NCBI GenBank assembly: GCA_009786175.1
Contig: WQTQ01000220.1
Span: 1 to 33,011 of the forward strand
Length of the DNA: 33,011 nt
Reading direction: 5' to 3'
Source: Bacillota bacterium
GTDB taxonomy: Bacteria; Bacillota_A; Clostridia; Lachnospirales; WQUN01
A program made the translations under genes and the position numbers. Below, in pieces: positions 18,718 through 26,312 of the stretch (positions are counted from its first letter, which is position 1; every line of letters starts with the position of its first letter). The notes under the pieces were generated by a model. That model had not been told where the DNA came from and did no database searches. It worked only from the letters and a program-made list of their open reading frames with translations.

Positions 18718-21076
18718 GTCTTTCGGCATTTATGTCATTCATCTCCGGCGGCTTTAAATTAACTGTAAAATAGAAATCCGACCCCATGTCCGGCGCACTG
18801 CTAAACATAATCGTACTGCTCATGGCCAATAAAATATTTTTAGACATAGTAAGACCAAGACCTGCTTTTTTCTCTGTGTTCTCCCCGGGGCTGTCTGCCG
18901 GGTTAACATGAAACGGGTTAAAAATAAACGCGTGTCTGTCTTGGGGAATGCCTATTCCACTGTCTTTAACCGAAAATGTAAACTGCCAGGGCTTTTCTTC
19001 CGTAATAATTAAACCGATAAACCCGCCGCGTTCGGTAAATTTATAAGCATTGTTCAATAAATTAACTAAAACTTGTTTTAAACGATGTGTATCACCGCTA
19101 ACGTTTAGATGCATGACCTCGGTGGCAACATCAAATCTTATCCCCTTCTCTTCAATTACAGGCCGCATAAGATTATCTATCTCACTGACAAAATCGTCCA
19201 ACCGGAACGGTTTTTTTTCTGCTTGCAGCAACTGTCCGCTTTCCAACAGCGATATTTCAAGAATATCGTTAATTTCCTCAAGGTTGTTGGTAAATTTCTT
19301 AAGCGAGGCAGCACCATCCGCTGCAATCGAGCCTATAGGTGCGTTTATTTCTTGCGAAATCCTTGAAAGGATTATACTCTTTGCCTGAGACGCCAAACGA
19401 TGTTTTTCCGCGCTGATATAAGTTGAGATAATTTTTGCAATAGAATACAGCGGCAAACGATCTTCCCCTGTCCACACTTTTTCCGGGTTGGACGAAACAA
19501 ACAGCACCCTGCCCACATCAACATCCGCTTCAAAAACAGAACAGCAATATATACTTGCGCTTGCCTCTGTTATGCATAAAAGCTTCTCCAGCAAGAGGTT
19601 TCTGTATCGCTTGGTGTAAACCATAGAACCTTCTTCATCCAATAACGAATTATACCAGTCAAATTCCGTCCGCATTACTTTCATAATTTTTTCGGGAACG
19701 GGGGTTGCGTTTTCCGAACACCATTGATGAATTATCTGGTTAGTCCCCATTTTAATACTGGAAGAGCAAATTATAACAGCGTCCAGCCCAAACATTCTGC
19801 CAATCAAGCCAAGCAATGCCCTGACAGAACTGGTCATATGCGGAGCGCGCTCGAAAAATTCCAATGCAAGTTCGGTTATATTTTCTTTATCTGTCAAGTC
19901 TAAAAATACGCTTACGGGGTTTTCCGGATAATTTTTCGCTTCCGCCATATCTGCCAATACGTCTATTTTTATACCAAGTTCCAGGTCTGCTGCTTCGCCC
20001 GCATATACCTTGTCAAAAGCGGCTAAAATAGCGTTGTTGTACACACCGCTTCTTCGGCAGAAAATCAGAAATTGGTTATCGCCGAACCGTATCGCATAAT
20101 CAGGTTCTTTAAGCATCTTTTTTATAGCGATACTAAACTCCGAAACAAATATACCGGCAAATATTTTTCCGTACGTTACTTCCAATTTATCGAAATTTGT
20201 TATGCTGATTAAATTTAAGCAGAATAATTTGTCATCGCCAATCTTAAGCCCATATTCGCGGTTGAAAAAGCCTGTGGTTAAGTCCCGGCGGCTTGCCTCT
20301 TCGGCAGCGCGTTCTGCAAGTTTTTGAGTGGTAATATTTTTTGCGGCAGTTACGGTTTTGGTTCGGTTTCCGTCAATATCATAAAGGGCAATAGATTCGG
20401 TAGCAAACCACAAGTATCCGTCATCATTATCAACATCCATATTAGTTAAATGGTCAAAAAAGTCTAACCTTACACGTATTTCAAGGCCAATCTGACTATC
20501 CATCTGATACATCGCTGCAAGGTCGGGCAAGGATTCTATGTGAAAAATCTCTGCTGTCTTGTCTAACGCAGTCATCAAATTGTTTATAACTACAACAGTA
20601 GGCTCCTGCCTTGCCTTATGCTCCGGGGCTTTATAGTAATAGGAAGTCAATGTATCCTCAGAAAAATCATACTCTGTAAAAACATCGGCAGAGTTGGTGA
20701 AGGCAAGCATATAAAGCTGCCGCTCTTGTTCTATACGTTTTTCAATCTGCTTGTGCCGTCCAACCAGTTCATTTATGGTCTTGCATAACAAATCAATTTC
20801 ATATGTTTTAGACTCTGAAATAATATCTGTTTCCGCATCGCCTTGAAGCTGATTTATGAAAGAACGGATAGGTTTATAAAAATTCCTGATTACAATAAAA
20901 ATCAGTATCCCCCCAACTAAAACAGCAAGCCCGGTACTGATAAAAACACATCTATTAATAAGAGTTTCGGTTGTACCGCTTGTAAATAATAAAATATTAA
21001 CGATAGCTGCCTGAAGCAGCATTATAGCGATTATTGGAATAAATATTTTTACAAAAATAGAATTTTTTCTAAACAT
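18713..21076 (-). CDS. Sensor histidine kinase-like protein with Gln in place of the phospho-accepting His
   Basis: The 787-residue protein has two N-terminal helices (about 9-31 and 42-64), a HAMP-like linker (64-115), a PAS-like region (about 120-255), a degenerate GGDEF domain (about 262-380) and a GAF-like domain (about 412-555). A histidine-kinase core follows, with ATPase motifs complete: N box VLVNLLNNAYKF, G1 DSGIGIP (705-711) and G2 GLGL (739-742). The H box reads LSRISQEINAPIGSI: Gln575 (codon CAA, 19352-19354) stands where His is expected. The GGDEF motif reads GDNQF (332-336) after the start motif RRDLTTGFFNREYG, so cyclase activity is unlikely. GGGAGGAG precedes the ATG. It is divergent from an HTH gene. 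It may be a signalling pseudokinase that binds ATP and regulates a partner. Confidence 0.88.
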   Translation of the reverse strand: MFRKNSIFVKIFIPIIAIMLLQAAIVNILLFTSGTTETLINRCVFISTGLAVLVGGILIFIVIRNFYKPIRSFINQLQGDAETDIISESKTYEIDLLCKTINELVGRHKQIEKRIEQERQLYMLAFTNSADVFTEYDFSEDTLTSYYYKAPEHKARQEPTVVVINNLMTALDKTAEIFHIESLPDLAAMYQMDSQIGLEIRVRLDFFDHLTNMDVDNDDGYLWFATESIALYDIDGNRTKTVTAAKNITTQKLAERAAEEASRRDLTTGFFNREYGLKIGDDKLFCLNLISITNFDKLEVTYGKIFAGIFVSEFSIAIKKMLKEPDYAIRFGDNQFLIFCRRSGVYNNAILAAFDKVYAGEAADLELGIKIDVLADMAEAKNYPENPVSVFLDLTDKENITELALEFFERAPHMTSSVRALLGLIGRMFGLDAVIICSSSIKMGTNQIIHQWCSENATPVPEKIMKVMRTEFDWYNSLLDEEGSMVYTKRYRNLLLEKLLCITEASASIYCCSVFEADVDVGRVLFVSSNPEKVWTGEDRLPLYSIAKIISTYISAEKHRLASQAKSIILSRISQEINAPIGSIAADGAASLKKFTNNLEEINDILEISLLESGQLLQAEKKPFRLDDFVSEIDNLMRPVIEEKGIRFDVATEVMHLNVSGDTHRLKQVLVNLLNNAYKFTERGGFIGLIITEEKPWQFTFSVKDSGIGIPQDRHAFIFNPFHVNPADSPGENTEKKAGLGLTMSKNILLAMSSTIMFSSAPDMGSDFYFTVNLKPPEMNDINAERL

Positions 21077-21104
21077 TAATACGCTCCTCCCGGATAGGAT
21101 ACAG

Positions 21105-21126
21105 GTTAAGGTTTGTTAACCTTAAC
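21105..21126. promoter_or_regulatory. Inverted repeat in a divergent control region
   Basis: GTTAAGG and CCTTAAC (21105-21111 and 21120-21126) flank eight bases; GGTTAA and TTAACC form a second, overlapping inverted repeat. It lies between the kinase-like gene and the HTH gene, upstream of a TATAAT (21149-21154) facing the latter. The position suits an operator; the binding protein is unknown. Confidence 0.45.
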
Positions 21127-21206
21127 TACGCGGCAATTTTCATTCACATATAATTAATGGTATATAGAAGGGCGAACAACTGCGTTAAGATGAAAGAGGT
21201 GTTTGT

Positions 21207-21773
21207 ATGATTACAATTAAACAATTGGCAACGGAGCTTGGCGTATGCAAACAAGCAGTTTATAACCGAATAACAAAGGAGCCATTAAAAAGTAAGCTAA
21301 TAGATATGGGTTGTGAACCGCAAATTTCCAATAACGGCACAATCATTCTTTCTGACAGTTGTGCGGATGCAATACGCAGTGTATATGCAGAGGTATACTC
21401 GTTCCCAAACACTTCTTCCGTTCAAGGCGGATACGGCAGAAGACGTATGCAAAAAAAACCGGCCGGTGATGAACTTAATATGGTGCTTTCCCAACTTGAA
21501 AATATCCAAGCTATGATGTCAAAAATGGCTCAAATGGAAAGCTTACAAGCCGCGTTAAACCAAAAAGAGGTAGAATCGGCCGAACTTTCCGGCATTGCAG
21601 AAACATTAAAAATAATCGTATCTGAAAAAAATGCCCAATTAGATAAACTTCATGAAAAATATACAGAAGCCATAGCTCATATAAAATTGTATCAAGCTCA
21701 AGTTATGGCCTTAAAAAAGCAATTACCCCCAAAAGAAACCGAACTGCATCCTGCTCTTCACATAGCAAAGTAA
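21207..21773 (+). CDS. HTH/coiled-coil protein (DUF536-like)
   Basis: A 188-residue protein with an N-terminal helix-turn-helix (ITIKQLATELGVCKQAVYNR, residues 2-21), a short region ending NGTIILSDSCADAIRSVY, a basic linker (GRRRMQKK, about 77-84) and a long coiled coil (about 90-175) with heptad-like spacing and residues such as EKNAQLDKLHEKYTEAI. This layout resembles DUF536-type proteins often found next to plasmid replication genes and to SMC- or KfrA-like DNA-binding coil proteins. No replication or partition gene is seen here, so it is more likely a chromosomal regulator. GAGGTG precedes the ATG. It is divergent from the Gln-for-His kinase and shares the control region with it. The exact family is uncertain. 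Confidence 0.75.
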   Translation: MITIKQLATELGVCKQAVYNRITKEPLKSKLIDMGCEPQISNNGTIILSDSCADAIRSVYAEVYSFPNTSSVQGGYGRRRMQKKPAGDELNMVLSQLENIQAMMSKMAQMESLQAALNQKEVESAELSGIAETLKIIVSEKNAQLDKLHEKYTEAIAHIKLYQAQVMALKKQLPPKETELHPALHIAK

Positions 21774-21786
21774 CCATTAAATGAAG

Positions 21787-21815
21787 CCCCCTGATATCAG
21801 GGGGTATTTTTTATT
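21787..21815 (+). terminator. Terminator with an 18-bp palindrome between convergent genes
   Basis: CCCCCTGATATCAGGGGG (21787-21804) is a perfect palindrome followed by TATTTTTTATT on the plus strand. It ends the HTH/coiled-coil gene; the convergent hybrid kinase stops at 21811. The core is shared with the large hairpin at 13263-13314. Confidence 0.75.
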
Positions 21816-24753
21816 GTCCTAATGCTTCCCGCAGCCTTCTCATCGCTATTAATGCATTGGTTTCATCAAAATTTTCTAAATGACAAATCAATTCATCGCT
21901 TCCGGGAACAGAACTCAACTTGTCTACATAGCTTAGATATTTTAAGTTGCCGTCTTCCACTAAAGATTCCAGCTCGTCCATCCAAAGACGAATCATACCA
22001 TTATCATAATTATCTTTTGCTTCGGTTTCTTTTCCCCCAGCTTTATTAAGAATGCTTACCAACTCTTCCATGGTCAGCTCAAACTCTTTGCGCAAAATAT
22101 CCATATCACCGTCTGTTACGGTATTGATATTTTTAGCTAAAGATGCCTCTATTTTAGCGGCAATCTCATACAAATTCTGCCGCTCTACCATTCCGGCATG
22201 TGCCTTTAAATTGTGGATAAGCCTATGGGCCTGCTCCACATTTCCTTCAGCCAAACAATTTGCCATGTCTTCATACACACCGCTATTGTTTTTTACAAAC
22301 CGCTCGGCCACTTTAATCCGAAACGTATCTCTGCTTTTTTGTACTTTTATTACATCTTCCTCTGTCCAATGAATCGGAACAAAGTACTTTAGCAAACAAC
22401 GCCATAGTTCTTGGGTAGTAAACGGCTTGCTTATTATGTCTTCCATACCGCTTTTTTTATAAGATTCCAGGTCATTAACCATTACATTAGCGGTCATTGC
22501 CACTATAGGCGTGCCCGTGTTAAATCTTTGAATTAACTTGGCGGCTTCCAACCCGTCCATTACAGGCATATTAACGTCCATGAATATAAGACCGAATGGC
22601 GGCTCGTTGTTCTTGTGCCGCTGCTGTACAAGCTCTACACCTATTTTGCCGTTTGAAGCTATAAAAGTTGTCAGGCCAACTTTCTCCAAATGCTCCCGTA
22701 TGACGCCCTGGTTCATATGGTTATCTTCACATATCAAAACATCCCCGGTAAACTGCGGTTTAGAAAGTTCCCTTTCATCGATTGTACTAACGTACTCGTC
22801 AGATTGCATTTCAACCGTTGGGAATGTAATTGTAAAACTAAACTTGCTCCCTATGCGCAATACGCTTTCTACTTCCAGGACACCGCCCATGGCTTCAATT
22901 AAATTTTTTGTAATTGTTAAGCCAAGTCCAGAGCCGCCGTATTTGCGGCCAATGCTTTCATCTGCTTGGGTAAACGGGTCAAAAATACTGCTTATTTGTT
23001 CTTTTGTCATACCTATGCCGCTGTCACGCACAGTAAATGTCAATGTACAAGAGTCCTCTGTTAAATCCACAACAGTGGATGAAACTTTTATTATGCCGGA
23101 ATTTGTAAATTTAACAGCATTGGAAAGCAGGTTGATAAATACTTGAGAAAGCCGTGTGGGTGAGCCCAATAAAAGTTTGTTTACATTAGGTTCTAAATAA
23201 AAGTGAAGTGTAAGGTTTTTGTTTTCTACCAAAGGCTGTATGGCGGCCTGACAATGTACAAGAACCTTCTGTAAATCAAAAGGAACGGTTTCAATATCCA
23301 GTTTGCCTGCCTCAATTTTTGAAATGTCCAAAATATCATTGATAATTTGCAGCAGCAGTTTAGAATTGCCCAGTATATTCTCCAAATAGTCACGCACTTT
23401 GTCAGACATGTTTTCAAAACCCAAAGCAAGTTCTGCATAGCCTATGATGCTATTCATTGGGGTGCGTATTTCGTGGCTTGTATTCGCTATAAAAGTAGAT
23501 TTAGCAAGAGAAGCCATTTGAGAGGCTTCTACAGCTTCTTCAAGCATTTTTTCATACTGATCTTTCTCGTCCTCATGCTCCTTCTGCTTTGTTACATCAA
23601 AAAGGCTGTACAACTGCACGTTAGAGCCGTCTATCCATCGAATGGATGCATTGCGTACCTCCATCCACTTTCCAAGGCAGCTGTCCCAGTGTATACCAAG
23701 GTTTTGGTAACTTACACCATTACCATGGGGCATTATGTCATGGACATTGTGGACATTTTTTAACATATCCAATTCATATCTGTTATCGTCGCGGCTTAAT
23801 GAAACCAATGTATCATGCGGTAACCCATAGGCCTGCAGCATACTCCGGTTCATGTAAATTATATCTTTGTTCCTGTCAACTACAAACATAAGAAGATCCA
23901 GGTTGTCCATTATTGTCACGGTTCTGTTCATTTCTGAAATAGAGTCAACCATGTCGGCAATATCCCCGGAAAGCTTGCCTATTTCACTGTTGTTGGATTG
24001 ACGGATTGGGTATGTCAAATCACCGTCTGCAATTTTACCGGCGGCAGCCCTTAAAGCTTCTACCGGTTTACGTATTATGTGTGACATAAAAAAGCAAACA
24101 AGTATTATAAATACTGTGGCAAGGATATATGCGGCTAAAATCGTATTTATAGTACGCATCGCAAGGTTCTCTGCCTCTTCCTCGTCATTTCGCGCTAAAG
24201 ACTCTACGGCTTCCCTAACCTCACGCAGCAGCTCAGACATTCTGTTGCCTGTTGGGACACCTAGAATTATGGCTTCATGAAGGCTTCCCCTGTCCTCATT
24301 TTCAACAGCACTAATTATAGAGGGTATAACAAGTTCCGTATATGTCATATATGTCGCCATTAAGTTTTGAAGAAGAAGTTCAAATTCCACTTGCTCTCTT
24401 TGGCTTACGTCCAATTGTGATAAAACATACTGATACGCATGCCATCCGGCTAAAAACGCCTGTTCTTGTGCTTCGTATGCAGGTATATCAATATCAATAT
24501 GCTCGGCAATTTCCCGGTTGTCTAAAGCCAGGGCCCTGTAAGCAGTAAACAAGCGCATTTTTGTTAATGCGTTTGTCGCGTCGCCCAAGTATGCCTGCCT
24601 TTCCATTACTGTAGAAAGCAAATCGCTGTATCTGTTTACAAGGGTGTTTATACGTACGATAGAAAAAATCATTATTGCAATGGCAATAATCAATACACTG
24701 ATAAACGCCAATAATAGTTTTTGTAAAAGGCTTAATCCGTAGAACCTGTGCAT
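21811..24753 (-). CDS. Hybrid sensor histidine kinase with receiver and HPt domains (copy 1)
   Basis: The 980-residue protein has helices at about 9-32 and 203-226 enclosing an all-helical outer sensor of about 170 residues (four-helix-bundle type). HAMP follows (227-280, with IADGDLTYPIRQSNNSEIG), then PAS (about 283-390), HisKA with His427 in FIANTSHEIRTPMNSIIGYA, and HATPase with NLLSNAVKFT, DSGIGM and GGSGLGL. A receiver follows with Asp726 in FMDVNMPVMDG, then an HPt domain with His847 in IHNLKAHAGM. A tail of about 60 residues (GNLKYLSYVDKL ... PGSDEL) closes the protein. All phosphotransfer residues are present, so it can run His-Asp-His transfer internally. AGAGGAG precedes the ATG. 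It is divergent from the Crp/Fnr gene. Its paralog lies at 28099-31053. Confidence 0.94.
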   Translation of the reverse strand: MHRFYGLSLLQKLLLAFISVLIIAIAIMIFSIVRINTLVNRYSDLLSTVMERQAYLGDATNALTKMRLFTAYRALALDNREIAEHIDIDIPAYEAQEQAFLAGWHAYQYVLSQLDVSQREQVEFELLLQNLMATYMTYTELVIPSIISAVENEDRGSLHEAIILGVPTGNRMSELLREVREAVESLARNDEEEAENLAMRTINTILAAYILATVFIILVCFFMSHIIRKPVEALRAAAGKIADGDLTYPIRQSNNSEIGKLSGDIADMVDSISEMNRTVTIMDNLDLLMFVVDRNKDIIYMNRSMLQAYGLPHDTLVSLSRDDNRYELDMLKNVHNVHDIMPHGNGVSYQNLGIHWDSCLGKWMEVRNASIRWIDGSNVQLYSLFDVTKQKEHEDEKDQYEKMLEEAVEASQMASLAKSTFIANTSHEIRTPMNSIIGYAELALGFENMSDKVRDYLENILGNSKLLLQIINDILDISKIEAGKLDIETVPFDLQKVLVHCQAAIQPLVENKNLTLHFYLEPNVNKLLLGSPTRLSQVFINLLSNAVKFTNSGIIKVSSTVVDLTEDSCTLTFTVRDSGIGMTKEQISSIFDPFTQADESIGRKYGGSGLGLTITKNLIEAMGGVLEVESVLRIGSKFSFTITFPTVEMQSDEYVSTIDERELSKPQFTGDVLICEDNHMNQGVIREHLEKVGLTTFIASNGKIGVELVQQRHKNNEPPFGLIFMDVNMPVMDGLEAAKLIQRFNTGTPIVAMTANVMVNDLESYKKSGMEDIISKPFTTQELWRCLLKYFVPIHWTEEDVIKVQKSRDTFRIKVAERFVKNNSGVYEDMANCLAEGNVEQAHRLIHNLKAHAGMVERQNLYEIAAKIEASLAKNINTVTDGDMDILRKEFELTMEELVSILNKAGGKETEAKDNYDNGMIRLWMDELESLVEDGNLKYLSYVDKLSSVPGSDELICHLENFDETNALIAMRRLREALGQ

Positions 24754-24843
24754 GCCTGTCTCCTCTTAGCCAAATAGTAGTTTATATAAATAAGCGCAAT
24801 TGTTTACATTGTAACAGATTGTAGCAGCAGTGTATATCTATAA

Positions 24844-24872
24844 ACAACAAAATTAAAAATTTTTTGTTGTAA
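24844..24872. promoter_or_regulatory. Inverted ACAACAAAA repeat overlapping the crp -35 box
   Basis: ACAACAAAA (24844-24852) and its reverse complement TTTTGTTGT (24862-24870) are nine bases apart in the spacer between hybrid kinase 1 and the Crp/Fnr gene. The second arm overlaps the -35 box of the latter. The same box occurs twice upstream of hybrid kinase 2 (31306-31314, and 8 of 9 bases at 31244-31252). It is a candidate operator. Confidence 0.4.
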
Positions 24873-24895
24873 TTCAAACAGTTTTGCGATATTAT
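24867..24895 (+). promoter_or_regulatory. Candidate promoter of the Crp/Fnr-family gene
   Basis: TTGTAA (24867-24872), a 17-base spacer and TATTAT (24890-24895). It lies 45 bases before the start codon in the divergent spacer and overlaps one arm of an inverted repeat. Confidence 0.55.
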
Positions 24896-24939
24896 ACACA
24901 AAAAATTAGACAGTGCAGTGTTAAGGAAGAAGGGAAAGT

Positions 24940-25602
24940 ATGGACAATTTTATTAGCGAGATAAGAGAATGCCCGCTGATTATGGGAATTGCACCTAATC
25001 AGCTAGGGAAGGTATTTGAATGTATGGTTGCCAAAAGAGCCTTATACAAAAAAGGCGATGCAATTGTAAAGGCCGGGGATAAGATGGATTTTATCGGCTG
25101 GATATTAAACGGAAGTGTCCTTCTTACTTATGACGATATTGACGGTAACATTGCAATTATCGGCAGTCTCTCTGCGCCGGAATTGTTTGGTGAAACTCTA
25201 ATCTACACCAACGACAGTTCCAGCCCCCTGTCAATACACGCACTAGAAGATTGCGAATTACTTTTGATAAAATTTAGTAAACTAAAATCCCCTTGTAAGT
25301 CCATGTGTACCTTCCATCTACAAGTTACCATGAATATCTTGCATTCGGCCGCATCCAAAATGCTCCATCTGTTAGACAAAGTCTTGGTAATTTCTAATCA
25401 AACAATAAGGCAAAGGATACTGTGCTTCCTTAATATTATGAAAGAACAAAACGGGGCCGCAAAAAAGTTTACTATCCCATACAACAGAGAACAAATGTCC
25501 AAGTATCTTTGTGTCAACCAAAGTGCCCTGTCAACTGAATTACGTAAAATGAGCGATGAAGGATTACTGCGCTTTAAACGCAACGAGTTTGAACTGCTGT
25601 AG
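24940..25602 (+). CDS. Crp/Fnr-family transcription regulator
   Basis: The 220-residue protein has a cyclic-nucleotide-binding-like beta barrel (about 15-125, with YKKGDAIVKAGDKMDFIGWI and LSAPELFGETLIY), a dimerisation helix (about 130-160) and a C-terminal winged helix with IPYNREQMSKYLCVNQSALS and TELRKMSDEGLLRFKRNEF. The cAMP-contact pattern of Crp is not conserved and no Fnr-type N-terminal cysteine cluster is seen, so the signal is unknown. In Clostridia such proteins often sense redox state, gas or metabolites. GAAGGGAAAG before the ATG gives a moderate ribosome binding site. It is divergent from hybrid kinase 1 and followed by a terminator. Confidence 0.88.
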   Translation: MDNFISEIRECPLIMGIAPNQLGKVFECMVAKRALYKKGDAIVKAGDKMDFIGWILNGSVLLTYDDIDGNIAIIGSLSAPELFGETLIYTNDSSSPLSIHALEDCELLLIKFSKLKSPCKSMCTFHLQVTMNILHSAASKMLHLLDKVLVISNQTIRQRILCFLNIMKEQNGAAKKFTIPYNREQMSKYLCVNQSALSTELRKMSDEGLLRFKRNEFELL

Positions 25603-25624
25603 ATATGTATAATAGGTTTAAATA

Positions 25625-25665
25625 AAAAAGCCCCGCGAACATTAGTCGCAGAGCTTTTTCATCCA
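25625..25665. terminator. Bidirectional terminator
   Basis: AAAAAGC (25625-25631) pairs with GCTTTTT (25653-25659), with an inner stem GCGA/TCGC. T-runs exist in both directions, so it can end the plus-strand Crp/Fnr transcript and minus-strand transcription from the winged-helix gene at 25830. Confidence 0.75.
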
Positions 25666-25829
25666 AGGCCCCCCTTAATTACCGCAGCCGACCCAATGTC
25701 GGCATTTGCATACGTATCTTGTTTAAATTTGCGTATGCTACCTGTATAAAGTATCCCCTCGTTATGGTTTCATTATAAATTACTTTGGCGTAACATGCGG
25801 CGAATGTTTCCAAATGTTAACATTTATTT
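25666..25829 (-). other. Hairpin-rich spacer, possible 3' RNA structure
   Basis: Between the terminator and the winged-helix gene lie GCCGAC/GTCGGC (25687-25692, 25698-25703), GCATACG/CGTATGC (25708-25714, 25732-25738) and a 14-bp palindrome AAATGTTAACATTT (25812-25825) directly after the winged-helix stop. Read on the minus strand, the hairpins stand in series before the terminator. I found no match to known riboswitch motifs. It may be a structured 3' end or a small RNA. Confidence 0.3.
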
Positions 25830-26189
25830 TTACGGCCAATTATGCCCCCAACTGCATAGAAAAGTATATCCTGTTTCAGCCGCATACTCTAACCGCATAA
25901 AACCAAACCCTTCGTTGTTTACCTGATCCATAAGGTTGTTTAGTTCCTGCCTTGCTTTGTCTCTGTCGCAAGAACTATCTTCCATATGACTCATAGCTAA
26001 ATACAACATTTCAAAATTGATGGGCTTTCCTTGATTAGTTGCCAGCATGTCAAGTGCGGTAAACTCATTAGCACTAGTAGCAAATACTTTGCCCCATACG
26101 GTGCTTGCTTTTTTTGTTTTCCTGTTTAAATTTAGCGGCCCCACAAAATAATAATTTGAAGTTTCATGGCCTTTTTCTGAATTTTTCAA
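25830..26189 (-). CDS. Stand-alone OmpR-type winged-helix protein without receiver
   Basis: A 119-residue protein in which the region 25-115 follows the OmpR C-terminal effector pattern: FTALDMLATNQGKPINFEML matches the usual (L)T-x-x-E-F-x-L-L...L-x-x-x-x-G-x-x-x-x-x-x-L, then a helix ARQELNNLMDQV (the DNA-recognition position) and the hairpin YAAETGYTFLCSW in place of T-V-x-G-x-G-Y-x-F. There is no receiver domain. It begins MKNS, like the response regulator upstream. The start is a TTG at 26189, with AAAGG 4-8 bases and GGGGG about 9 bases upstream; no ATG is available near the N-terminus. It has its own extended -10 promoter. It may compete for DNA sites or answer to a protein partner. 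The fold call is by pattern only. Confidence 0.65.
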   Translation of the reverse strand: MKNSEKGHETSNYYFVGPLNLNRKTKKASTVWGKVFATSANEFTALDMLATNQGKPINFEMLYLAMSHMEDSSCDRDKARQELNNLMDQVNNEGFGFMRLEYAAETGYTFLCSWGHNWP

Positions 26190-26252
26190 CTGTCCTTTCC
26201 CCCTTTGTGTTAGTTAAAGCTACTCCTTTCCTCCAGTTTTGTTTCCATTAGT

Positions 26253-26261
26253 ATTATACCA
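26253..26261 (-). promoter_or_regulatory. Extended -10 promoter of the stand-alone winged-helix gene
   Basis: On the minus strand the sequence is TGGTATAAT, a full extended -10 element, about 65 bases before the TTG start. The -35 region is poor, as is common with this promoter type. About 35 bases further upstream is TTGTTAACCCTTAA (26296-26309, plus strand), a possible activator site. Confidence 0.55.
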
Positions 26262-26312
26262 AATATAGAGTTCGAAATGTAGTGAATGTATATAATTGTT
26301 AACCCTTAATAA

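Noticed and set aside
25666..25740. Possible c-di-GMP or other riboswitch on the minus strand
   Set aside because: Hairpins are present but the conserved bases of the GEMM and other riboswitch classes I know are not.
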